Below the pieces are notes generated by a model, which was not told the DNA's origin, did no database searches, and worked only from the letters and a program-made list of their open reading frames with translations. 5,690 bases of DNA from an uncultured Akkermansia sp. (GTDB lineage: Bacteria > Verrucomicrobiota > Verrucomicrobiia > Verrucomicrobiales > Akkermansiaceae): the NCBI GenBank assembly GCA_900766865.1, contig CAAFXA010000271.1:1-5690 (forward strand), in the 5' to 3' direction. The translations under genes and the position numbers were made by a program. Position 1 is the first letter of the stretch, and every line of letters begins with the position of its first letter. This document shows, piece by piece, positions 1-5,646 of the stretch.

Positions 1-1
1 C

Positions 2-322
2 ACCGGCCACATCGGCTTCAACGAGCCCGGCTCCGATGACACCACCATCACCCGCCAGGTGCACCTGGACGACCTCACCAAGACCGACGCAGCACCTGCT
101 TTCGGAGGCTTCGAGAACGTTCCCTGCACCGCCATCACCATGGGTGTTGCCACCATCATGGGCGCCAAGAAGGTGCGTCTGATGGCCTGGGGTGAGAAGA
201 AGGCCTCCATCGTGAACAAGGCTATCAATGGCCCTGTGACCGTGGATGTTGCAGCTTCCTACCTGCAGAAGCACCCGGACGCCAAGTACTTCCTCGACGC
301 CCCCGCTGCTGCCGAGCTGTAA
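2..322 (+). CDS. nagB: Glucosamine-6-phosphate deaminase, C-terminal part (5' end outside the window)
   Basis: This is the last 106 codons of a cytoplasmic enzyme that converts glucosamine-6-phosphate to fructose-6-phosphate and ammonia, feeding amino sugars (for example from mucin or peptidoglycan) into glycolysis. The visible part opens with TGHIGFNEPGS, the active-site loop of the NagB family; its His and Glu (codons at 8-10 and 23-25) correspond to the catalytic His and Glu of characterised NagB proteins. The later segments 'ENVPCTAITMGVATIM' and 'LMAWGEKKA' match the conserved core helix and strand of the Bacteroidetes/Verrucomicrobia-type enzyme. Many Bacteroidetes members carry an extra C-terminal LmbE-like domain; this one stops right after the deaminase fold. 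Codons are strongly biased (all eight Lys after codon 20 are AAG, and C-ending codons dominate), which suggests high expression. The true start lies upstream of the window. Confidence 0.93.
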   Translation, partial: TGHIGFNEPGSDDTTITRQVHLDDLTKTDAAPAFGGFENVPCTAITMGVATIMGAKKVRLMAWGEKKASIVNKAINGPVTVDVAASYLQKHPDAKYFLDAPAAAEL

Positions 323-346
323 AGTACACTGCAGAATCCGATTTAT

Positions 347-381
347 GGAGCCGGCGGTTGCAAAACCCCGGCTCCTTTTTT
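347..381 (+). terminator. Rho-independent terminator of nagB
   Basis: The 8-bp GC-rich arm GGAGCCGG (347-354) pairs with CCGGCTCC (368-375). Past one bulged C (355) the stem continues as GGTT (356-359) with AACC (364-367), closed by a GCAA loop, which fits the GNRA tetraloop pattern. Six Ts follow directly (376-381). It starts 24 nt after the nagB stop and should end that transcript. Confidence 0.92.
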
Positions 382-385
382 AAAT
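358..385 (+). promoter_or_regulatory. Possible hemW promoter embedded in the nagB terminator
   Basis: TTGCAA (358-363, 4/6 to TTGACA) is separated by 16 nt from TTAAAT (380-385, 4/6 to TATAAT). Transcription would start near 392, about ten bases before the TTG start of hemW. The -35 box would lie in the loop side of the terminator and the -10 box in its T-run. The boxes are imperfect. The main argument is position: only 21 nt separate the terminator from hemW, so hemW needs either a promoter here or read-through from nagB. Confidence 0.22.
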
Positions 386-402
386 AAACCGAATCTATCG
401 CC

Positions 403-1494
403 TTGCATCTCTACGTCCATATTCCCTTCTGTCTGCGCATCTGCCCCTACTGTGCCTTCTACAAGCATATGCTGGGGCGTACCGATTTGGAGGGATTTGT
501 GAGAGCCGTGGGCACCGAGGCACGCCTGCGCTTGCCGCAAGGTTACGCGCCGGAGACAATTTACTTTGGTGGAGGAACCCCCAGTCTGCTCTCACCGAAA
601 CACCTGGATATCCTTGCAGAGGAGCTCAGAGAGGTAGTAGACTTCTCAAGAGTACGGGAATGGAGCTTCGAGAGCAATCCGGCTACCTTCACCACAGCCA
701 AAGCGGAGCAATGGGCGCGGCTGGGTATCACTCGCGTATCGCTCGGCGCTCAAAGCTTTGAACCAGAACTACTCAAGCTGCTAGGCCGCACGCATAGCCC
801 GCAGCAGATAGAGCAAAGCATATCCATGCTCAGGACGGCGGGCATTCCGGAGGTGAACATCGACCTCATGTTCTCCCTGCCCGGGCAGACGCTCCCCCAG
901 TGGCAGCACACTCTGGAATGCGCCATTGCACAACAGCCAGACCACATCTCCACCTACAACCTTACCTACGAGGAAGATACAGCCTTCTTCGATACCTTTG
1001 GAGCGGAGGGCAACGATGAAGAAACCGATGTGGCCATGTTCACCATGGCAGACGAACTGCTCACCGCAGCCGGGTACCGCCATTACGAAATATCCAACTT
1101 TGCCAGGAATGGCAAAATATCCCACCACAACCTGGCCTGCTGGCGAGGAGAGGATTACTACGGCCTTGGGCCCGGCGCCTATGGCACCATCTGCGGCACC
1201 CGTTACCGCAACACGGAGGACACCACAGCCTATATTGAAGCCCTGCGGGAAGGTCGCCTGCCCGCCTTCACCAGCGAAACCATTTCTGATGAAGATCGCC
1301 GCACGGAATTACTGGGGCTGCGCCTGCGTACAGACGAAGGCCTGCCGCCCGAACTGCTGCGCCCACAGGATGTTGCGCTTATCAGAATGCTGCAGCAGGA
1401 AGGGCTGGCGACCCTCGGCACCGATGGCCGCCTGCTGCTCACGCTGCGCGGCCGCCTGCTGGCAGATGAAATTGCCGTGCAACTGCTCGGATAA
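403..1494 (+). CDS. hemW: Radical SAM heme chaperone HemW (formerly 'coproporphyrinogen III oxidase-like')
   Basis: This 363-residue cytoplasmic protein belongs to the HemN/HemW radical-SAM family. Residues 4-19 read YVHIPFC..., with the [4Fe-4S]-binding CX3CX2C at C10, C14 and C17. The next positions are Ala-Phe, so the extra Cys of true HemN (CX3CX2CXC) is missing; this points to HemW, which binds and delivers heme rather than oxidising coproporphyrinogen. Other family marks are GGGTPS (56-61), the 'SLGAQSF' strand (113-119), YEISNFAR (228-235), HNLACW (242-247), the glycine-rich GLGPGAYG (254-261), and a HemN_C-like C-terminal domain (about 290-360) ending in 'RGRLLADEIAVQLL'. Length is usual for HemW. 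The start is TTG at 403: an in-frame TAA lies at 385-387, the only other upstream option is an ATC, and the SAM motif begins at residue 4. No Shine-Dalgarno sequence is visible, and no terminator follows the gene. Confidence 0.93.
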   Translation: MHLYVHIPFCLRICPYCAFYKHMLGRTDLEGFVRAVGTEARLRLPQGYAPETIYFGGGTPSLLSPKHLDILAEELREVVDFSRVREWSFESNPATFTTAKAEQWARLGITRVSLGAQSFEPELLKLLGRTHSPQQIEQSISMLRTAGIPEVNIDLMFSLPGQTLPQWQHTLECAIAQQPDHISTYNLTYEEDTAFFDTFGAEGNDEETDVAMFTMADELLTAAGYRHYEISNFARNGKISHHNLACWRGEDYYGLGPGAYGTICGTRYRNTEDTTAYIEALREGRLPAFTSETISDEDRRTELLGLRLRTDEGLPPELLRPQDVALIRMLQQEGLATLGTDGRLLLTLRGRLLADEIAVQLLG

Positions 1495-1626
1495 AGAAGA
1501 AAGCGCAGACGCATTCAGCACTCGCCAGCCAGTTGAATCTCGACCTCCTGCATAGCGATAGGCATCGCCCAGACGATACAAGGCGCCTACATCCCCGGAC
1601 TCTGCCGCTCTGAGCAGCTTCTGCAT
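1309..1626 (-). pseudogene. Probable remnant of a Sel1/TPR-like repeat gene downstream of nadE
   Basis: An ATG at 1626 opens a 105-codon frame 7 nt after the nadE stop on the same strand. Its first 25 residues contain 'LLRAAESGDVGALYRLGDAY', which fits a Sel1-like (TPR-type) helical repeat: small residues at AAE, then G, A, LG and Y at the expected spacing. The sequence AGGGGGTGAT (1642-1633), overlapping the nadE stop, matches 9 of 10 bases of the extended anti-Shine-Dalgarno complement, so translational coupling is possible. Only about 44 codons lie in the gap; the rest runs antisense through the hemW C-terminus (1309-1494) and shows no repeat character. I read it as a truncated or decayed Sel1-repeat gene, or a short peptide gene. 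A chance frame remains possible. Confidence 0.35.
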
Positions 1627-1633
1627 ACCGATA

Positions 1634-3556
1634 TCACCCCCTGAACCACAGAGAGCCGCTCACATCTGTAGGCATGCGCCAGTCACCGCGGGGGGAGAGT
1701 GCAATGGTGCCCACCTTGGGGCCATCCGGCACACAGGTGCGCTTGAACTGCTGGGTAAAGAAACGGCGCAGGAAAGTGCGCAGTGTACTCTCCACCAAAG
1801 CCTCATCATACTCTCCGGCAAAAGCGTGAAGAGCCAGAGCGCGGAGTTTGTCCGGCTCTGCTCCGTATTTAATGAAGTGGTAAAGGAAGAAATCGTGCAG
1901 CTCATAGGGCCCAAGGATTTCCTCTGTCTTCTGGTCAATCTTTCCGTCATCCGAGGGCGGCAGCAGCTCAGGGCTCACCGGGGTGGCATTCACATCCCGC
2001 AGCACAGCAGCCAGCTCCGGCTCAGCCTTGGTGGCGGCGTACTCGATAAGGCATCGGATCAGCGACTTGGGAATGGAACAGTTCACCCCGTACATGCTCA
2101 TGTGGTCCCCGTTGTAGGTAGCCCAGCCCAGGGCAATCTCGGAGAGGTCGCCGGTGCCCACTACCATACCGCCAGTTTTGTTGGCCAGGTTCATGAGCAG
2201 CTTGGTACGCTCTCGAGCCTGCACATTCTCGTAGGTGTTCGTACGCAGGGCGGGGTCGAAATCCAGGTCTTTGAAATGCAGCAGGCAAGCCTCCTTAATA
2301 TTGACCTCCTTGAAGGTGCAGCCCAGCAGCTGAATCATCTTGACGGCGTTGTTGTATGTGCGACCGGTTGTTCCGAATCCCGGCATTGTGAGCGCCAAGA
2401 TACAGTCGTTGCGGCGTCCCAGCAGCTTGCAGGCGCGGTCACACACCAGCAGCGCCAACGTGCTGTCCAACCCGCCGGAGACGCCGATAACCAGAGTCTT
2501 GGCATAGGCGCACTCGATACGCTTGGCAAGAGCCGCGGCCTGGATGTTGAGAATCTCCTCGCAGCGGGCTGCGGCCTCCGCCGGCTCCGGCACAAAAGGA
2601 CGCGGAGGCAGGTAAGCGTAGCGGAAATCGTTGGGAGCCACCTCCAGGTGGAAGCCCACAGTACGGGGAGCCGGCCACTCAGCCTGCAGCAAATTGTCAC
2701 AGAACGAGCTCTCACTCAAACGAGCGGCATCCAGACGCTGCATATCCACATCGGCATATATCACGCTCAGCTCGCGATTGAACGGCGTATTCTGAGCAGC
2801 AATGCGACCATTTACCGCAATGAGAGCTGCGCCCCCGCACACACCATCCTGCGTGCTTTCTCCCACACCGGCACCGGCATGCACATACGCAGCCACACAG
2901 CTTCCACTGCGGGCGGCGATAAGATTGCGGGTATACTCCCCCCTTCCGGCCAGAGTGAGAGCCGAGGAGGGATTCAGAATAACAGAGGTGCCCTGCATGG
3001 CCAGGCGAGTAGACGGCGGCAGCAGAGCCGATGCATCATCTCCGATTTCTACGCCGAAGCTGAACTCGTTGTTAAGCTTAAAAATCAAGTCTGTACCGAT
3101 GGGAACGGAGAAGAAATTACCGAACATGCTCACCTCTGTACGGGTCAGCATGGCAGCCGGGCAGAACTGTCGGCGCTCGTAGCTCTCACGCTTGTTCGGC
3201 ACTAAACTCTTGGGCACAAAACCACGCAGCATCCCGCTCTCCACTACAGCAGCCACATTGAACAACTTATTGTCCAGCAGCAGAGGCAGCCCCACGATGG
3301 CAACCACAGGCAGCGCCTTAGTTTCCTCAGCAAAACGGCTCAGAGCAGCTTCAGCCGCCTTCAGCAAGGTGGGTTGGAAAAATAAATCCGCACAACTGGC
3401 AGAGGTAATACAAAGCTCCGGGAACACCACCACAGAAGCCCCCTGCTGAGCAGCCTCCTTTGTGGCAGATATCAGCTCCGTCGTGTTAAACTCTACATCC
3501 GCCACGCGCACGCGAGGCACCGCTGCAGCCAGTCTGTAATAGCCGAATGTGCTCAT
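1634..3556 (-). CDS. nadE: NAD+ synthetase, glutamine-dependent type, with a degenerate glutaminase active site
   Basis: This 640-residue cytoplasmic enzyme makes NAD+ from deamido-NAD+ and ATP, the last step of NAD synthesis. Residues 1 to about 290 form a nitrilase-fold glutaminase domain; about 325-640 form the synthetase. The synthetase looks intact: ATP-pyrophosphatase P-loop SGGLDST (360-366), 'VVGTGDLSEIALGW' (465-478), GDHMS (483-487), and the typical C-terminal 'PDGPKVGTIALSPRGDWRMP'. In the glutaminase domain the catalytic Glu (FPEL, E47) and Lys (VPK, K116) are present. However, the segment that normally reads VEICED reads VEIGDD, so the nucleophilic Cys is Gly172 (codon GGA on the minus strand, 3041-3043). 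The enzyme may therefore use free ammonia. Start: ATG at 3556 gives the family-typical N-terminus (MSTFGYYRLAAAVP) and usual length; an ATG four codons upstream (3568) is possible. The frame stays open to 3862, but that would cover the divergent gene. Confidence 0.93.
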   Translation of the reverse strand: MSTFGYYRLAAAVPRVRVADVEFNTTELISATKEAAQQGASVVVFPELCITSASCADLFFQPTLLKAAEAALSRFAEETKALPVVAIVGLPLLLDNKLFNVAAVVESGMLRGFVPKSLVPNKRESYERRQFCPAAMLTRTEVSMFGNFFSVPIGTDLIFKLNNEFSFGVEIGDDASALLPPSTRLAMQGTSVILNPSSALTLAGRGEYTRNLIAARSGSCVAAYVHAGAGVGESTQDGVCGGAALIAVNGRIAAQNTPFNRELSVIYADVDMQRLDAARLSESSFCDNLLQAEWPAPRTVGFHLEVAPNDFRYAYLPPRPFVPEPAEAAARCEEILNIQAAALAKRIECAYAKTLVIGVSGGLDSTLALLVCDRACKLLGRRNDCILALTMPGFGTTGRTYNNAVKMIQLLGCTFKEVNIKEACLLHFKDLDFDPALRTNTYENVQARERTKLLMNLANKTGGMVVGTGDLSEIALGWATYNGDHMSMYGVNCSIPKSLIRCLIEYAATKAEPELAAVLRDVNATPVSPELLPPSDDGKIDQKTEEILGPYELHDFFLYHFIKYGAEPDKLRALALHAFAGEYDEALVESTLRTFLRRFFTQQFKRTCVPDGPKVGTIALSPRGDWRMPTDVSGSLWFRG

Positions 3557-3578
3557 GAATACACTCATCCTGACGCTT

Positions 3579-3606
3579 ATTCTGACACAATCACGCGGAA
3601 TGTCAA
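3579..3606 (-). promoter_or_regulatory. Likely sigma-70-type promoter of nadE
   Basis: On the minus strand a perfect TTGACA (3606-3601) is followed after 16 nt by CAGAAT (3584-3579, 4/6 to TATAAT). Transcription would begin near 3572, leaving a leader of about 16 nt before the chosen ATG at 3556, or about 4 nt before the alternative ATG at 3568. This is inferred from box matches and position only. Confidence 0.5.
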
Positions 3607-3624
3607 TCCGAAACACCCGGGGTA

Positions 3625-3640
3625 TGGCACAATTTCTGCT
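3625..3640 (+). promoter_or_regulatory. Possible sigma-54-like -24/-12 element before the thioredoxin-like gene
   Basis: TGGCAC (3625-3630) and CTGCT (3636-3640) place the GG (3626-3627) and GC (3638-3639) dinucleotides exactly 10 nt apart, as in TGGCACG-N4-TTGCW promoters, with two mismatches to the core. A start near 3651 would give a 24-nt leader to the ATG at 3675. Competing readings are a -10-like GATAAT (3651-3656) without a good -35, or TTGCAA (3640-3645) with CACAAT (3663-3668) at 17-nt spacing, which would make the mRNA nearly leaderless. Confidence 0.25.
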
Positions 3641-3674
3641 TGCAATACAGGATAATAAACGGCACAATGCAGCC

Positions 3675-4616
3675 ATGTTCAAGAACTTGTTTATGGCCGG
3701 GCTGGCAGCCCTCGTGGTGCCGGCATTCGCAGCAGAGTGGATGACAGACCTCGACGCTGCCAGAACAAAGGCAGCCACAGAGAACAAAGCCGTGCTGGTG
3801 GACTTCACCGGTTCTGATTGGTGTGGATACTGCATCCGCCTGAAAAAAGACGTTTTTGACACCCCGGCATTCGAGGCCTATGCCGCCGACAAGTTCGTAC
3901 TGGTAGAAATTGATGTACCCAGCGATGTGAATCGTGTGGGAGGTCCGGCTCAGTATGCTAAAAATCAGGCACTGTGCAATCAGTACAAAGTGAGCGGCTT
4001 CCCCACCATCATGGTACTGAGCGCAGATAACGATGTGCTGGGCGGTTTCGTAGGAGGGCAGCCCAACTTGTCCGCAACCCAGAAGCCCCTGGATGCAGCC
4101 CTTGCCAACGGCAAGAAGCTCCAGGCTGCCAAGTCTCTTCAGGGCGCGGAGCAGGCTAAAGTGCTCATGGAAGTGTACAAATCCCTCCCCGGCGACTTCC
4201 ACCCCGCAGCAAGCGCCATGCAGCAGAAAATCGCTGACCTCGACCCCGAGAATGTCACCGGCATCCAAAAGCTCGTTAAGGAAGCCAGAATTGTGGCACA
4301 GGTAGAAGCCGACATTCGCGCATGCCGTGAGGCAGACCAGGCTATGGCTATCGTGGAAAAGGCCCTTCCCCGGGTCAGTGGCCTTAACAAGAAGAAACTC
4401 ATCGAGATAAAACACATGATTCTCCTGAGCAAAGTCGAGGCAGCCGCAGCAAAAGCTGAGACCACGGAGGATATCCTCGCCATCAAAGCCATGATGCTCC
4501 AGAGCCTCGAGTACACGCCTGCACCGCGTCGTGCCGCAGCTGCAGCCGCTATCGAAAGACAATTTGCAGACCCTGCAGCTATTCTGAAGCAGATTAAGTC
4601 CAAGCGCCGCAAATAA
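3675..4616 (+). CDS. Exported thioredoxin-like protein with a C-terminal helical repeat module
   Basis: This 313-residue protein has a signal peptide (Lys3, hydrophobic stretch 5-18, likely signal peptidase I cut after AFA at 17-19), so it should act in the periplasm or on the envelope. Residues about 22-145 form a thioredoxin fold of the Thioredoxin_7 type: 'LVDFTGSDWCGYC' with redox Cys50 and Cys53 (CGYC), and the cis-proline loop GFPT (108-111). Two further cysteines are C101 and C217. Residues about 150-192 are helical, with a 'LDPEN' turn often seen after this fold in Verrucomicrobiota. Residues about 195-313 form a module, with core IERQFADPAAIL (293-304), that recurs twice in the next protein. 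The basic tail ends KSKRRK. Start at 3675 was chosen because it begins the signal peptide; the frame is open to 3549, overlapping nadE. No Shine-Dalgarno sequence is seen. The likely role is disulfide reduction or exchange on envelope proteins; the substrate is unknown. Confidence 0.85.
   Translation: MFKNLFMAGLAALVVPAFAAEWMTDLDAARTKAATENKAVLVDFTGSDWCGYCIRLKKDVFDTPAFEAYAADKFVLVEIDVPSDVNRVGGPAQYAKNQALCNQYKVSGFPTIMVLSADNDVLGGFVGGQPNLSATQKPLDAALANGKKLQAAKSLQGAEQAKVLMEVYKSLPGDFHPAASAMQQKIADLDPENVTGIQKLVKEARIVAQVEADIRACREADQAMAIVEKALPRVSGLNKKKLIEIKHMILLSKVEAAAAKAETTEDILAIKAMMLQSLEYTPAPRRAAAAAAIERQFADPAAILKQIKSKRRK
4257..4613 (+). repeat. Protein-level repeat module, copy 1 (C-terminus of the thioredoxin-like protein)
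   Basis: Residues 195-313 of the thioredoxin-like protein. Landmarks shared with copies 2 and 3 are a hydrophobic helix (IKHMILL, 245-251), an acidic 'TTEDILAIKA' helix start (263-272), and the core IERQFADPAAIL (293-304) followed by KQIKS. Similarity is at protein level; the DNA is not a close direct repeat. Confidence 0.6.
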
Positions 4617-4633
4617 CAACCTGACACCATACC

Positions 4634-5590
4634 ATGTTAAAGAACATTTTTAGCGTCCTGATGTTGCTGGGTCTCGTGCTCCCGGCCTCTGCCCAGGAGG
4701 AACCGGCAGAGAGCATGCCCACTATCGAGGCCACTGCAGAAGAAGACTCCAGCCAGGGATTCTCCCCGGCGGCTATGCAGGAATGGCAGGCCATCGAAAA
4801 AGAACTGGCAAACCACGAAAACGACCCGGACCAACTTCTGAAAATCCTTGACGACAATCTGCAAAAGGATTTACTGGAAGAGACAAAACAGCTTCTCCGC
4901 GCCGTCAAGGTTCAGGTGCTCACCATGTTGCTGGAGAACATCTACCAGACAGCTGAAACGGAAGCCGATATTCTGAAAGCAAAAGCCGCGTCCATCGAGC
5001 TGGTGAATATGATACCCGATGAGGCAGACCGCACAGCAGCTCTGGCCGAAATCGAGCAGCGCTTTGCCTCCCCCGAAGCTTTGCTGCAGCAGGTTATCCA
5101 ATCCCGCTCCGAACAGGAAACAGCAGAGGCAGCCGCAGAGGAAGAAGCTGTTGAAGCCCCGAAACTCACGGAAGAAGACTTCGCACGCATTGCAGAGCTT
5201 CGCACCGAGCTGGAAACAATGACCTCAACGGACGAGCAGCTCGAACACCTGAACAAAATCCGCACACAAGAAAGCCCCGGTGTCCAGAGCTGGATTCAGC
5301 CGCACATGGTACAGCTCCTGCTGGATGAGCTCCAGACCATCCAGGCCGCCGGCTTCAACACCGTAGAAGATTTGCTCAAGTGCAAGGCAATATTTGCCAA
5401 GGTTATTCACTACTGCTATCCCGAAGAAGAAAAGGCAAAAGCCCGGGAACAGCTGGAAGCCGAATTCGCCAATCCGGAAGAAATGCTCCGCATGATTAAG
5501 GCTCAGGAAGAGCTCATGAGCCCCGATTCTGAGGAGGAACAGGAAGAAGAAGAAAACGAAGAAACGGTCGTCGATATCGCAGCCGTATAA
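4634..5590 (+). CDS. Exported protein of unknown function with two helical repeat modules and an acidic tail
   Basis: I do not recognise this 318-residue protein's family. A signal peptide is clear: Lys3, hydrophobic 5-17, likely cut after ASA (18-20). The mature protein is predicted to be almost wholly helical, Glu/Ala/Gln-rich and strongly acidic. It contains two copies of the module found at the C-terminus of the preceding protein: about 43-158 (core IEQRFASPEALL, 140-151) and about 178-294 (core LEAEFANPEEML, 274-285). They are joined by an acidic, Ala-rich linker (159-177) and followed by a Glu-rich tail (296-310). There is no thioredoxin domain. The only two cysteines, C250 and C261, lie in the second module. 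It starts 17 nt after the upstream stop, so the two genes are almost certainly co-transcribed, and a terminator follows. No Shine-Dalgarno sequence precedes the ATG. It could be a partner or substrate of the upstream thioredoxin-like protein; this is inference. Confidence 0.82.
   Translation: MLKNIFSVLMLLGLVLPASAQEEPAESMPTIEATAEEDSSQGFSPAAMQEWQAIEKELANHENDPDQLLKILDDNLQKDLLEETKQLLRAVKVQVLTMLLENIYQTAETEADILKAKAASIELVNMIPDEADRTAALAEIEQRFASPEALLQQVIQSRSEQETAEAAAEEEAVEAPKLTEEDFARIAELRTELETMTSTDEQLEHLNKIRTQESPGVQSWIQPHMVQLLLDELQTIQAAGFNTVEDLLKCKAIFAKVIHYCYPEEEKAKAREQLEAEFANPEEMLRMIKAQEELMSPDSEEEQEEEENEETVVDIAAV
4760..5107 (+). repeat. Protein-level repeat module, copy 2
   Basis: Residues 43-158 of the second exported protein. 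It shows the same order of landmarks as copy 1: a hydrophobic helix (VLTMLLENI, 95-103), 'TEADILKAKA' (109-118), and the core IEQRFASPEALL (140-151) followed by QQVIQSR. Boundaries are approximate. Confidence 0.6.
5165..5515 (+). repeat. Protein-level repeat module, copy 3
   Basis: Residues 178-294 of the second exported protein: hydrophobic helix (HMVQLLLDEL, 224-233), 'TVEDLLKCKA' (243-252), and core LEAEFANPEEML (274-285) followed by RMIKAQ. It differs from copy 2 in carrying two cysteines (C250, C261). Confidence 0.6.
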
Positions 5591-5601
5591 GCTCCGCCTT
5601 T

Positions 5602-5646
5602 CCGGGAAACCGCAGCTGTAAAAAGCTGCGGTTTCTGGATTTTTTT
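5602..5646 (+). terminator. Rho-independent terminator of the two-gene exported-protein operon
   Basis: A 12-bp perfect stem, GAAACCGCAGCT (5606-5617) with AGCTGCGGTTTC (5624-5635), closes on a 6-nt loop (GTAAAA). It can extend by a G-T pair and two C-G pairs around a bulged G, down to 5602/5638. A run of seven Ts follows (5640-5646). It begins 11 nt after the stop of the second gene. Confidence 0.93.

Noticed and set aside
926..1555. 209-codon plus-strand frame overlapping hemW
   Set aside because: It is an out-of-frame shadow of hemW, rich in Pro/Thr/Cys with no motif, and hemW is well supported over the same span.
1555..1568. Small hairpin GCGAT-AGGC-ATCGC in the convergent hemW/nadE gap, considered as a terminator
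   Set aside because: The stem has only 5 bp and no T-run on either strand follows it, so it is not supported as a terminator.
1826..3205. 459-codon open frame on the plus strand
   Set aside because: It lies wholly antisense to nadE, whose protein has clear family motifs throughout. The antisense product is His/Gln/Gly-rich with no recognisable motif, as expected for a codon-bias shadow.
3549..3674. N-terminal extension of the thioredoxin-like protein
   Set aside because: The extra 42 residues overlap the nadE start and promoter and would bury the signal peptide that begins at 3675.
3557..3862. N-terminal extension of nadE by about 100 codons
   Set aside because: The extension would run through the promoter region and the divergent gene's signal peptide and CGYC coding region. 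NadE family proteins begin near MSTFGYYRLAAAVP.
4093..4305. 70-codon plus-strand frame inside the thioredoxin-like gene
   Set aside because: It is a shifted-frame shadow with Ser/Arg/Pro-rich low-complexity content and no start signal.
3603..4619. 338-codon open frame on the minus strand
   Set aside because: It is antisense to the thioredoxin-like gene. The product is Cys/Gly/Leu-rich without domain character, while the sense frame has a signal peptide and a CGYC active site.
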